Shown piece after piece: positions 36,069 to 45,371 of a stretch of DNA of 45,416 nt; the first letter of the stretch is position 1; each line of letters starts with the position of its first letter. The DNA comes from Porticoccaceae bacterium. Its GTDB lineage: Bacteria; Pseudomonadota; Gammaproteobacteria; Pseudomonadales; Porticoccaceae. Location of the stretch: NCBI GenBank assembly GCA_029254005.1, contig JAQWYJ010000121.1, forward strand, positions 1 to 45,416. Reading direction: 5' to 3'. The notes below the pieces were generated by a model. That model was not told the origin of the DNA, did not search any database, and saw only the letters and a program-made list of their open reading frames with translations. The translations under genes and the position numbers were made by a program.

Positions 36069-36500
36069 TTGAATCAGATTTTTAAGATATACATTCAGAT
36101 TAATGAATTACTCAGACAATTTACTAACGTAGTTGCACTGCTCATTAGATTTTGGATGGCCAAGATATTTCTATTAGCCGGGCTGACTAAAATTGATAAT
36201 TGGGACAGCACACTTATGTTATTTGAGTATGAATATACAGTTCCATTTATATCCGTAGCCATGGCTGCGTTCTTAGCGACGTTCTTCGAATTGGTTATGC
36301 CGATTTTACTTTTTGTCGGGCTATTTACAAGACTAGCAGCTATTCCTTTGCTAGTGATGACCGCCGTGATTGAGTTTACTTATGGTTCTTTTCCTGAACA
36401 TGCCTACTGGGCACTGCTTTTGGGTCTTTTAGTGACCTACGGCGCTGGGCGATATTCTGCAGACCATTACTTTGTAGATCCTTGGTTATCTCGGTCCTAG
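36069..36500 (+). CDS. DoxX-family membrane protein of the bufferin locus
   Basis: A 143-residue protein with four predicted membrane helices and DoxX features: LIRFWMAKIFLLAGLTKIDN at about 25-45, ATFFELVMPILLFVGLFTRL in the middle, and GRYSADHYF at the end. DoxX proteins are common partners of DUF692/DUF2063/DUF2282 genes; their role is thought to be in membrane redox chemistry. TTG 36069 has AAAGG seven bases upstream. Here it is divergent from the sigma/anti-sigma genes but has its own sigma-type promoter. Confidence 0.86.
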   Translation: MNQIFKIYIQINELLRQFTNVVALLIRFWMAKIFLLAGLTKIDNWDSTLMLFEYEYTVPFISVAMAAFLATFFELVMPILLFVGLFTRLAAIPLLVMTAVIEFTYGSFPEHAYWALLLGLLVTYGAGRYSADHYFVDPWLSRS

Positions 36501-36515
36501 GTACTTTTTTCAACG

Positions 36516-36558
36516 CACAACAAAACCCACTGCGACATCCAGAGTGAGTTTTGTTGTG
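36516..36558. terminator. Large stem-loop between doxX and acnB
   Basis: A 16-bp stem with one mismatch (CACAACAAAAC..., mate ...GTTTTGTTGTG) closes an 11-base loop between converging genes. Arms CAACGCA (36511-36517) and TGCGTTG (36561-36567) can pair outside or compete. There is no T run beyond it, but the stem itself is T-rich on the right arm. It is probably a two-way transcription end. Confidence 0.6.
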
Positions 36559-36572
36559 ACTGCGTTGCAGCT

Positions 36573-39182
36573 TTAGGCTACGTCGACGATTTGTTCAGCA
36601 GCAATTAATTTACCTCGTTCGGCTGACTTTTGAAATGAGGCTATCTGATCAAAATTCATATACTTATATATCTCAGATGACATGGCGTCTATTTTTTCGG
36701 CATAAATCATATATTCTTCAACCGTCGGTAATCGACCTAAAATACCACCCACAGATGCTAGCTCAGCACTGGCCAAATAGACATTTGCACCGTCACCTAG
36801 TCGGTTGGGAAAGTTTCGTGTTGAGGTAGATAGAACAGTAGCACCGGCCAGTACTCGCGCTTGGTTTCCCATACACAGAGAACATCCGGGCATCTCAGTG
36901 CGCGCACCCACTTTACCATAAATATTATAGTAACCTTCTTCCATAAGTGTGTGTGCATCCATTCTTGTTGGAGGACAAATCCAAAATCGAGAGTCAACGC
37001 TACCTGCATCATCCAACAGTTTACCCGCTGCTCTAAAGTGGCCTATATTGGTCATGCAGGAGCCAATAAAAATCTCGTCAACGTTATTGCCAGAAACCTC
37101 AGAGAGCAATTTTGCATCATCAGGATCGTTAGGGCAGCACACTATTGGCTCAACAATATCGGCAAGATCAATTTCGATCACAGCGGCATATTCAGCGTCA
37201 ACATCAGCTTCCATAAGATGCGGATTGGCGACCCATTCTTCCATCTTGCGCACGCGTCGTTCAAGTGTTCTGACATCACCATATCCCTCAGCAATCATCC
37301 AACGCAGCAAGGTCATGTTGGAGTTAAGATACTCAGTAACTGACGCTTCACTAAGTTTTATTGTACAACCTGCCGCTGAACGTTCTGCCGAGGCATCTGA
37401 TAACTCAAAAGCTTGTTCAACGGTGAGTTCGTCAATACCCTCAATCTCAAGAATTCGTCCCGAGAAAAAATTCTTCTTACCTTTCTTTTCAACTGTAAGC
37501 AATCCTTCTTTAATACCATAGTAAGGAATTGCATGGACCAAATCTCGTAGTGTTATACCAGGCTGCATTTTGCCTTTAAATCGGACTAATACTGACTCTG
37601 GCATGTCTAAAGGCATAACTCCGGTAGCAGCGGCAAAGGCTACAAGACCTGAACCACCTGGGAACGAAATTCCCATAGGAAAGCGAGTGTGCGAGTCTCC
37701 GCCAGTGCCCACGGTATCAGGCAGGAGCATACGATTTAACCAGCTATGAATAATGCCATCACCGGGGCGAAGAGAGACTCCGCCACGGTTCATAATGAAG
37801 TCCGGCAAAGAGTGTTGGGTATCTATATCTACAGGCTTTGGATAGGCCGCAGTGTGACAGAAAGACTGCATTACCAAATCTGTTGAGAATCCAAGACAGG
37901 CAAGATCTTTGAGTTCATCGCGTGTCATGGGTCCAGTGGTATCCTGAGAACCCACGGTAGTCATTTTTGGTTCGCAGTATGTGCCAGGTCGAATTCCCAC
38001 TGTACCACAGGCTTTGCCAACCATCTTTTGAGCCAACGTGTAACCAGCATCAGATTTGATAGGTATCGTCGGATGACGGAATGCATCGGAAGGAGGTAGG
38101 CCCATATGTTCTCTGGCGCGCTGTGTTAACCCACGACCGATTATGAGATTGATACGCCCGTCAGCTTGAACCTCATCTAAAATGACTTCTGACTTATGTT
38201 CAAATTCACAAATCAACTTTCCTGATTCGTCAAGAATTTTCCCCTCATAGGGAAGTATTTCAATGATGTCACCATTATTAATGTCATCTACTGGGGCTTC
38301 AAATACTAGTGCACCAGCGTCTTCCATTGTGTTAAAGAATATTGGTGCGACTTTACTACCAAAACAAATGCCGCCAGAACGTTTGTTAGGGACACCGGGC
38401 ATATCCTCACCGAAAAACCAAAGCACAGAGTTAGTCGCTGATTTTCGTGATGAGCCAGTACCAACAACATCGCCGATAAAGGCTACTGGTAAACCTCGCG
38501 CCTTTAATTCATCAATTTGTGACATTGGACCTGTAACACCATGTTCTTCTGGATGCATACCATCGCGTGTCATTTTAAACATTGCGCGGGCATGCAATGG
38601 AATGTCTGGGCGTGACCAAGCATCCTGAGCTGGGCTCAGGTCATCAGTATTTATTTCACCCGTGGCTTTAAAGACAATTACTTTGGTACTCTGAGGCACA
38701 GGATCGCTGGAGGTAAACCATTCTGCATCAGCCCAAGATTGCATGACCGCCTTCGCTGGGATGTTGCCCGCGTCGGCCTTTTCAGCTACATCGTGAAAGG
38801 CATCAAATACCAGCAGCGTAGTTTTTAGGACCTCGGCAGCTTGCGCAGCAAGCTCATTGTCGTCAAGCAGCGATACTAGTGTTGCTACGTTATAGCCGCC
38901 GTGCATATTTCCTAATAGGGTTACCGCGGCGGACCGATTGATTAGCGGAGATGAAATTTCTTGGTTGACAATAGCGCTTAAAAATCCAGCCTTTACATAA
39001 GCTGCTTCATCAACTCCAGGTGGCACACGGTTTGCAATAAGATCCAGTAGAAAAGCTTCCTCACCTGCAGGAGGATTCTTTAGTAACTCAACGAGTCCTG
39101 CTGTCCACTCTGCATCCAAGGCCTTGGGTGGTATGTTTAGTAGTTGACGCTCAGCAACATGAGCGCGATAGGCTTCTAGCAC
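36573..39182 (-). CDS. acnB: Aconitate hydratase B
   Basis: A TCA-cycle enzyme interconverting citrate and isocitrate (also 2-methylisocitrate), with a [4Fe-4S] cluster. GTG 39182 is chosen: AAAGGAG lies nine bases upstream and the protein then opens with LEAYRAHVAERQLLNIPPKA as in other AcnB. It has 869 residues. The N-terminal HEAT-like domain and swivelling domain 4 come first, as is specific to AcnB. The cluster cysteines are Cys709 (GSCMTN), Cys767 and Cys770 (PGCSLCMGNQARV). It stands alone, converging with doxX. Confidence 0.96.
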   Translation of the reverse strand: MLEAYRAHVAERQLLNIPPKALDAEWTAGLVELLKNPPAGEEAFLLDLIANRVPPGVDEAAYVKAGFLSAIVNQEISSPLINRSAAVTLLGNMHGGYNVATLVSLLDDNELAAQAAEVLKTTLLVFDAFHDVAEKADAGNIPAKAVMQSWADAEWFTSSDPVPQSTKVIVFKATGEINTDDLSPAQDAWSRPDIPLHARAMFKMTRDGMHPEEHGVTGPMSQIDELKARGLPVAFIGDVVGTGSSRKSATNSVLWFFGEDMPGVPNKRSGGICFGSKVAPIFFNTMEDAGALVFEAPVDDINNGDIIEILPYEGKILDESGKLICEFEHKSEVILDEVQADGRINLIIGRGLTQRAREHMGLPPSDAFRHPTIPIKSDAGYTLAQKMVGKACGTVGIRPGTYCEPKMTTVGSQDTTGPMTRDELKDLACLGFSTDLVMQSFCHTAAYPKPVDIDTQHSLPDFIMNRGGVSLRPGDGIIHSWLNRMLLPDTVGTGGDSHTRFPMGISFPGGSGLVAFAAATGVMPLDMPESVLVRFKGKMQPGITLRDLVHAIPYYGIKEGLLTVEKKGKKNFFSGRILEIEGIDELTVEQAFELSDASAERSAAGCTIKLSEASVTEYLNSNMTLLRWMIAEGYGDVRTLERRVRKMEEWVANPHLMEADVDAEYAAVIEIDLADIVEPIVCCPNDPDDAKLLSEVSGNNVDEIFIGSCMTNIGHFRAAGKLLDDAGSVDSRFWICPPTRMDAHTLMEEGYYNIYGKVGARTEMPGCSLCMGNQARVLAGATVLSTSTRNFPNRLGDGANVYLASAELASVGGILGRLPTVEEYMIYAEKIDAMSSEIYKYMNFDQIASFQKSAERGKLIAAEQIVDVA

Positions 39183-39487
39183 GGTATGCTTCTCCTTTGA
39201 ACTTATTATTAACGTGGTTTTTGGCGTTGGACTGCCATTATTTTTGGCGATATTATACGGCAACTTGTAATTTTTTTACAGGTTTATGCGGTATACCCAG
39301 TATAAGCAAAACTAAATAATAAAATGTAGCTTGGTGGACTATTGCTATGTGTTTATCAAACTGTCTCTCTGATAAACTGTAAGACTGAGAAGTTGAGTGT
39401 CAAACGTCGCAACAATGTAGTTGAAATCGCTCTTTTGCATCAATCACGTTTTGGATGCTACAAGCTTAAACGGATAAAAAATAACCA

Positions 39488-40159
39488 ATGTTGAAGTCTA
39501 AGTTGCGACTCAATGCGCTAAACATGATGCTTATGCAGCGATACTCATTGATTTGGGATTGCTGTTGTGATCATGGTCTGCTCGGAATGTCATTGCTGCA
39601 AAAGCATCAGGCAGAAAAGGTTATTTTTGTTGATATTTTAGCGCATCAGATGGACACTCTCGAGACGAAGCTGGCTCGATATTTTCCGTTAAATCAGTTT
39701 GACTGGGAGGTTCGATGTCAGGATATTAAGGCTATTATTGTCCCGGACGTTGCACCTCAGTTGTTCATTATTGCTGGGGTTGGTGCCTTTCAAACCATCG
39801 AATTTATCAAGAGTCTCTACGCGTCTGCGCAAGGGTTGGAGTTTGATCTTTTGGTGTGTACTGTGCATGGAAGTCATGCAGTAAGACAAGTATTGATTAA
39901 CCTCGGATTTAAGTTAAAATCCGAGCGTATTATTGTCGAAAATAATCGATTTTATGAGGGGCTATACGTCTCTACGGCAGGTGATGAGAGAATTGTAAGT
40001 ACCGGAAACACAATGTGGAACTGGTCAGATCCGCTGCATCAGCAATATTTGGAAAAAATGATAACTCACTATAGAAAGAAAGCTACAACTGACCCAGACC
40101 AGTTTCAGTCAGTCTTAGCGCAGTATAAATTATTAAAGCAAAATAATACCGGCTACTAA
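39488..40159 (+). CDS. TrmK-like tRNA (adenine-N1) methyltransferase
   Basis: A 223-residue SAM-dependent methyltransferase. The SAM motif region is IWDCCCDHGLLGMSLLQ (residues 22-38). VIFVDILAHQMDTLETKLAR follows, and the gammaproteobacterial TrmK-like end includes RVLINLGFKLKSERIIVENN-type sequence near 136-155. TrmK methylates A22 of tRNA in Gram-positive bacteria; the proteobacterial branch is less studied, so the exact target is inferred. A tRNA-modifying gene (miaE) follows in the same direction. Confidence 0.8.
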   Translation: MLKSKLRLNALNMMLMQRYSLIWDCCCDHGLLGMSLLQKHQAEKVIFVDILAHQMDTLETKLARYFPLNQFDWEVRCQDIKAIIVPDVAPQLFIIAGVGAFQTIEFIKSLYASAQGLEFDLLVCTVHGSHAVRQVLINLGFKLKSERIIVENNRFYEGLYVSTAGDERIVSTGNTMWNWSDPLHQQYLEKMITHYRKKATTDPDQFQSVLAQYKLLKQNNTGY

Positions 40160-40239
40160 AAAGCGAATGCCAGCGCAGTTTAGTTGCGCTAGCAGTATTG
40201 GAAAAACTATTAATTGCTCAACCTAAAGATAGAAAAACT

Positions 40240-40845
40240 ATGACAGATATCGGCCATATTGAAGCATTTCTTCCGTGCCCAACACCTGATTTATGGCTTG
40301 AAAATGCTCTCAGTAATCAAGCTATTATGTTGATCGATCATGCAAACTGTGAAAAGAAAGCCGCTAGCACAGCGCTCAACTTGATTTACCGCTATACCGA
40401 TAATTTTGAATTACTAAACAAAATGTCTCGCTTAGTGCGAGAGGAAATGCGCCATTTTGAGCAAGTTATTAAAATCATGAAGAAGCGAAATATTGCTTAT
40501 CAGCATATTACCGCTTCTCGTTATGCCACTGGCCTTCGTCAGACAGTTCGAAATGAAGATCCAGCACGCCTGGTCGATATTCTTATCGTAGGAGCTTTTA
40601 TAGAAGCTCGATCTTGCGAACGTTTTGCCAAACTTGCACCTTATTTGGATGATGAATTAGAAGAATTTTATACATCATTACTAACGTCTGAAGCCCGTCA
40701 CTATAAGGATTATTTATATCTAGCCCAAAAAGCGGCAGGTGATGAATCTATTCAAGCACGCATTAACGTAGTTTCAAAGGTAGAAGAGCAACTGGTCCAA
40801 ATGCCTGACAGTGAATTTCGCTTTCATTCAGGACCGGTTGGTTGA
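40240..40845 (+). CDS. miaE: tRNA-(ms2io6A)-hydroxylase MiaE
   Basis: A 201-residue ferritin-like di-iron enzyme that hydroxylates the isopentenyl side chain of 2-methylthio-N6-isopentenyladenosine at tRNA position 37. Di-iron ligands are Glu38 (DHANCEKKAAST), Glu69 and His72 (REEMRHFEQ), Glu122 (GAFIEARSCERF), Glu151 and His154 (SEARHYKDY). ATG 40240 gives MTDIGHIEAFLPCPTPDLW, matching other MiaE starts. An upstream TTG at 40198 would add 14 residues and is unlikely. Confidence 0.94.
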   Translation: MTDIGHIEAFLPCPTPDLWLENALSNQAIMLIDHANCEKKAASTALNLIYRYTDNFELLNKMSRLVREEMRHFEQVIKIMKKRNIAYQHITASRYATGLRQTVRNEDPARLVDILIVGAFIEARSCERFAKLAPYLDDELEEFYTSLLTSEARHYKDYLYLAQKAAGDESIQARINVVSKVEEQLVQMPDSEFRFHSGPVG

Positions 40846-40891
40846 TGACTAAACCAAACACCTCCACTAGCACGTGAATACAGGATTACCT

Positions 40892-41998
40892 ATGAGAGTT
40901 AACAGCTGGACCATTGTTACAGGAAGTTGTTTGACAGTACTTTTAGCCCTAGGTGCTTTTAAATATAGCCAAATTCAAGCGGCAATTGCCTTCGGAGCGT
41001 CGTTTCCTGAGCCTGCGGAGTCGGTAGAGTATGCCATAGCACAATCGGTTGAGTGGCAGGATAAGGTTACAGCAACCGGTGAGGTGGTCGCAAAAAACGC
41101 GGTGAACTTAACTAATGAACTTGCGGGCCGAATTATCGAGGTAGGTTTTGACGGTGGCCAGCGAGTCAAAAAAGATCAGGTATTGATACGCTTGGATGTC
41201 AGTGAGGAGTTGGCGCGGCGAGATGCTGCTCTTGCTGAGGTTAAATTGGCGGGATTGTCACTACAGCGTAATACTAGTCTTGTAGACCAAGGTGTTGTAT
41301 CAAATGAAGCACTGGATAATGCTCAGGCACAATATAATGCTGCCTCTGCGCAGGTTGCAGCATTGGAGGCTGTAATTCTCAAGAAAACGATACGAGCACC
41401 TTTCGATGCTAGCACTGGTTTGCACGAATTAAGAGCTGGTCAATATCTTGCCCCAGGTACTATTATCACGCGGCTTATCGGCGTAGATAGCAGTGTTTGG
41501 ATCGACTTTGACTTGCCTCAGCATCAGGCATCAACGGCCTTGGGGGATGTTATTGAGGTAGTTGGGGATCCCAATAACAGGGCTGTGGTGGTGGCTAAAG
41601 ACTCCTGGGTAGATTCAGCATCTCGCCATGTAAGCTATCGTGCTGAGGCATCCGTTGATGATGACTTTTTACCCGGGTCTTTTACTCGCGTTAGAGTGCC
41701 ATTTGGTAGTCCAATGAGTGCAGTCATGTTGCCTGCGTCTGCTATCCGCTATGATTCAACGGGCGCTAATGTCTATGTTTTAGTTGCTGCGGAGATCGGT
41801 GCTGACGCGCCTGAGCGAGCTTCAAAACGCTCTGTTGAACTCGGTCCCGAAGATAATCAAGCGGTGATAATTTTAAAGGGCGTAAAAGCAGGAGAAAGGG
41901 TTGCTGCCAATGGATCATTTAAATTGAGAGAAAATCTTCTAGTAAATGCAGTGGCGCCGGCACTTTCCCCAATTATTACTGCACCCATAGTGAAATAA
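40892..41998 (+). CDS. RND efflux periplasmic adaptor (membrane fusion protein)
   Basis: A 368-residue adaptor. The N-terminal membrane anchor (about residues 7-24) is followed by a split biotinyl-lipoyl domain (NELAGRIIEVGFDGGQRVKK and, later, KKTIRAPFDASTGLHELRAG). Between them lies a short alpha-hairpin, then beta-barrel and membrane-proximal domains. ATG 40892 has AGGA six bases upstream; a GTG at 40874 would add six residues. It links the inner-membrane pump encoded five bases downstream to an outer-membrane channel. No channel gene is in the window, so a shared TolC-type protein is expected. Confidence 0.9.
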   Translation: MRVNSWTIVTGSCLTVLLALGAFKYSQIQAAIAFGASFPEPAESVEYAIAQSVEWQDKVTATGEVVAKNAVNLTNELAGRIIEVGFDGGQRVKKDQVLIRLDVSEELARRDAALAEVKLAGLSLQRNTSLVDQGVVSNEALDNAQAQYNAASAQVAALEAVILKKTIRAPFDASTGLHELRAGQYLAPGTIITRLIGVDSSVWIDFDLPQHQASTALGDVIEVVGDPNNRAVVVAKDSWVDSASRHVSYRAEASVDDDFLPGSFTRVRVPFGSPMSAVMLPASAIRYDSTGANVYVLVAAEIGADAPERASKRSVELGPEDNQAVIILKGVKAGERVAANGSFKLRENLLVNAVAPALSPIITAPIVK

Positions 41999-42003
41999 CC
42001 ACC

Positions 42004-45000
42004 ATGACTAATAGAACGCTACGGCAGTTTACTGATTCTGAATTTGCTGACTTGGAGATATCTAAATGGTCTGACGTTTTTGTTCATCGTCCAGTCTTGT
42101 CGATCTCTATTTGTGTCATTTTAATTTTGATGGGGCTAAAAGCTGCCACTAACCTCCCAGTATCACAATTTCCTCAAATCGAAAGTTCTTCCCTAGTGAT
42201 TAGCACCCCGTATATTGGTGCGGGAGCGGACGTGGTACAAGGGTTTGTTACAGATCCTATCGAACGAGCTGCTTCCACGGTCCCCGGAATTGATTACATT
42301 GACTCTGTCACCACAGCTGGGTTTAGCCAGGTCAACGTGTGGCTAAACCTTAATGAAAATAGTACCAACGCTTTAGCTGAGCTTTCAACTAGATTAGATC
42401 AAATTCGTTTTGAATTACCTGCAGGTGCCGAAGATCCGGCGGTCGAGGTGTCTAGGGCCGATCGACCTAACGCAGGTTTTTACCTTGACGTAGAGTTTCA
42501 AGGCATTAGCAGGGCTGATGCAACAGACTATCTGAGTCGCCGAGTAACCTCAATTTTGGCGGCTATTCCCGGTGTTCAAAGGGTGGGTTTACCTGGTGGG
42601 CGGTTGCCCGCTATGCGAGTTTGGTTAGAGCCAGAAAAAATGGAAGCGTTTAACCTAAGTTCAACTCAGGTCGAATTAGCATTGCGAACCAACAATGTCA
42701 TCGCCACCATAGGGCGCACAGAGAATTCAGTTCAGCGTATTGATTTACTGGCAAATACTGGACTTCAAACGGTTAGCGATTTTCAGCGCTTGGTTATAAA
42801 GGAAGATAAGGGTGTTCAGGTTCGCCTTGGGGATATTGCACAAATCGCTTTGGGTGAAGAAGAAAGTAACACCGATGCCCGTATCAACCAGCGACAAACT
42901 ATATTTATTGCTTTATGGCCGCTGCCTGGAGCCAATGAAATAGATATTGCTGATCGGTTATATGTGGCCCTTGACGAGATAAATTCTACTCTACCGCAGG
43001 GTATGAATATCAAAGTGGGTTACGATATTACAACCTACATGCGTGATGCCCTAAAGGAGATTTTTATCACGCTCATTGAGACTGTTCTACTGGTTGGTAT
43101 TGTGGTGGTTGCTTTTATGGGCTCTTTTCGAACCGCGCTGGTTCCTTTGGTAACTATTCCAATCTCGTTATTGGGTGCCATTGCTGCAATGTCGTTAATG
43201 GGATTCTCTCTAAATCTTTTGACCGTCTTAGCCGTCGTTCTTTCAGTGGGTTTGGTGGTGGATGATGCGATTGTTGTCGTAGAAAATGTTGGCCGCTTCA
43301 TGCGGCAAGGAATGAGCAGAACAGAAGCAGCTCTGAAAAGCTCTCGACAGCTGTTATCACCGATAATAGGGATGACACTTACGCTTGCAGTGGTTTATGC
43401 ACCAATTGGGTTTCTGTCAGGTTTAACTGGCGTACTTTTTAAAGAGTTTGCTTTTACACTTGCAATAGCAGTGCTTATTTCAGGTGTCGTGGCGATCACA
43501 CTGTCGCCTATTATGAGCGCCTATGTATGCCCTGAGGGTGGTAAAGAGGGCCGTTACACTCAATGGGTTAACGGACGATTTGTTGCTCTGCAATATCACT
43601 ACAGAAAAGTTCTTGATACAACCCTGGCTAGTAATGCTCAGGTTGCTGTGCTAGCGTTATTTTTCACTCTGTTGATAGTCCCATTTTTTATCCTCTCAAA
43701 GCAGGAGCTTGCACCTACCGAAGATCAGGGTTCGATATCAGTTATTACTAGGGGTCCAGCTGAGGCTTCTCTGGAGTATACAACCCGTTATATGAAGCAT
43801 GTTGTTGATGCGATGGGTTCTCTCCCAGCAACCACCGACATGTGGCAAATTGTTATGCCAGCCAGTAGTTTTGGTGGGCAAAACTTCGTTGAATATAGCA
43901 AGCGTGATGTCACCGTTCACGACCTTCGCTGGGAAACTTTTGAGAAGTTATCTGCAGTTACGGGGGTGAAAAGTCTTCCTATACTCAGCCCGGCGCTGCC
44001 TACAGCTGGTAATTTTGATATTGAGTTGGTCGTTCAGTCTACCGACAGTGCTAAAGATGCTCTGCCTTATGCTGAGGCTATGGTAGCGGCGGCATACGCT
44101 AGTGGTCTATTTTTATTTGCAGATACAGATTTACGTATCGACTTGCCACAAGCAAAATTTGATATTGATCGTGAAAAAGTGGCTGATCTAGGAATGAATT
44201 TAAATGATATTAGTCGCGAAGTGAGTCTTCTAGTATCCGGTAATTACGTCAATCGGTTTGACTACAATGGCAAGGCATATCAGGTGATCCCCATGGTGAG
44301 TCAGGAATTACGCTCTGATCCAGACATGCTGATGCAGATCAAGATTCGCACCCCAGCAGGAGATCTTATCCCTCTTTCTGCAATCGCGAGTCTAACGCGG
44401 ACCGCAGCACCTCGTTTTTTGGGAAAATTTGAACAAAAAAATTCGTTTCGAGTTTTTGGCGGTGTGATTCCTGGAGTCACCCGAGAACAAGCCTTAGGTG
44501 CGCTTGAGGTGGCCGCTAAAGAATTGTTGCCGGTACACTACACCCTGGACTACGCCGGGGAATCGCGGCAAATGCGCGCTGAGGGCAACACTCTGGCTGG
44601 TGTTTTAGGGATTGCAATGATCATTGTGTTTTTTGTACTCGCTGTCCAGTTCAACAGTTTTCGTGACCCACTCATCGTTATTGTAGGGTCTGTGCCCTTA
44701 GCTTTCGCAGGGGCTTTGTTATTCACATTTTTAGACTTAACAAGCATTAATATCTATTCACAGGTTGGGTTTATTACGCTGGCAGGCTTGATTTCTAAAA
44801 ATGCGATTCTAATTGTCGAATTTGCCAATCAGATGCAAGTCAGTGGACTTGACAAGTTAGAGGCAATTAAGCAGGGTGCCGCCACTCGTTTGCGTCCAGT
44901 ATTGATGACCACTGGTGCCACTGTATTAGGTCACTTTCCTCTAGTTCTAGTGGATGGCTCCGGCGCTGAGGCGCGCAACAGTATAGGAATTATTTTGGTG

Positions 45001-45144
45001 GCTGGTATGCTCGTAGGCACCCTGTTTACTTTGTTCGTGTTGCCAACCGTGTATCTGTGGTTGTCATCTGACCATCATGACAAAGAAAAGTCGTCTACCT
45101 TAACTGCCGATACTCGGATAGCAGAAACCAGGAGCTTTAATTAG
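42004..45144 (+). CDS. AcrB/MexB-type RND efflux transporter
   Basis: A 1046-residue proton-driven inner-membrane pump. It has the twelve-helix RND layout with two large periplasmic loops. The proton-relay aspartates Asp420 and Asp421 lie in VGLVVDDAIVVVEN in helix 4; QLLSPIIGMTLTLAVVYAPI and GLISKNAILIVEFANQM are also typical. Compared with AcrB it has about 20 extra residues before the first helix. It forms an operon with the adaptor gene. Substrates (drugs, bile-like compounds, dyes, metabolites) cannot be told from sequence. Confidence 0.93.
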   Translation: MTNRTLRQFTDSEFADLEISKWSDVFVHRPVLSISICVILILMGLKAATNLPVSQFPQIESSSLVISTPYIGAGADVVQGFVTDPIERAASTVPGIDYIDSVTTAGFSQVNVWLNLNENSTNALAELSTRLDQIRFELPAGAEDPAVEVSRADRPNAGFYLDVEFQGISRADATDYLSRRVTSILAAIPGVQRVGLPGGRLPAMRVWLEPEKMEAFNLSSTQVELALRTNNVIATIGRTENSVQRIDLLANTGLQTVSDFQRLVIKEDKGVQVRLGDIAQIALGEEESNTDARINQRQTIFIALWPLPGANEIDIADRLYVALDEINSTLPQGMNIKVGYDITTYMRDALKEIFITLIETVLLVGIVVVAFMGSFRTALVPLVTIPISLLGAIAAMSLMGFSLNLLTVLAVVLSVGLVVDDAIVVVENVGRFMRQGMSRTEAALKSSRQLLSPIIGMTLTLAVVYAPIGFLSGLTGVLFKEFAFTLAIAVLISGVVAITLSPIMSAYVCPEGGKEGRYTQWVNGRFVALQYHYRKVLDTTLASNAQVAVLALFFTLLIVPFFILSKQELAPTEDQGSISVITRGPAEASLEYTTRYMKHVVDAMGSLPATTDMWQIVMPASSFGGQNFVEYSKRDVTVHDLRWETFEKLSAVTGVKSLPILSPALPTAGNFDIELVVQSTDSAKDALPYAEAMVAAAYASGLFLFADTDLRIDLPQAKFDIDREKVADLGMNLNDISREVSLLVSGNYVNRFDYNGKAYQVIPMVSQELRSDPDMLMQIKIRTPAGDLIPLSAIASLTRTAAPRFLGKFEQKNSFRVFGGVIPGVTREQALGALEVAAKELLPVHYTLDYAGESRQMRAEGNTLAGVLGIAMIIVFFVLAVQFNSFRDPLIVIVGSVPLAFAGALLFTFLDLTSINIYSQVGFITLAGLISKNAILIVEFANQMQVSGLDKLEAIKQGAATRLRPVLMTTGATVLGHFPLVLVDGSGAEARNSIGIILVAGMLVGTLFTLFVLPTVYLWLSSDHHDKEKSSTLTADTRIAETRSFN

Positions 45145-45165
45145 ATTAAAGTCAGGGGTTTTTTT
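45135..45165 (+). terminator. Possible terminator after the RND operon
   Basis: CTTTAAT and ATTAAAG form a perfect 7-bp stem around the TAG stop codon, and a T7 run follows at 45159-45165. The stem is AT-rich and seven bases separate it from the T run, so it is not ideal. Confidence 0.4.
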
Positions 45166-45300
45166 CGGTAGTCTTTGCCTAAAAACTATGGATAAGTCGA
45201 TCCAAATAATGCTGTGTCAAAAGTAGGCTGATGATTTTTAGAGAACACTAAGGAGTTGCGTGTTGGTTGTAGTAAAAGATAGCTATAAAAACCAGACCAG

Positions 45301-45344
45301 AAAAAAGCCGCATTTCTTTTTCTTAATGGATAAACAGGAATGCG
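45301..45344 (-). terminator. Terminator-like hairpin for a leftward gene beyond the window
   Basis: On the minus strand CGCATTCCT pairs with AGAAATGCG (eight of nine) across an 18-base loop and is followed by GGCTTTTTT. A leftward gene further right would end here. Confidence 0.45.
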
Positions 45345-45371
45345 CTGTCATCATCATTGGCTAAGGCGATA

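Noticed and set aside
39183-39263. 27-residue N-terminal extension of acnB
   Set aside because: GTG 39182 has AAAGGAG upstream and begins exactly where other AcnB proteins begin.
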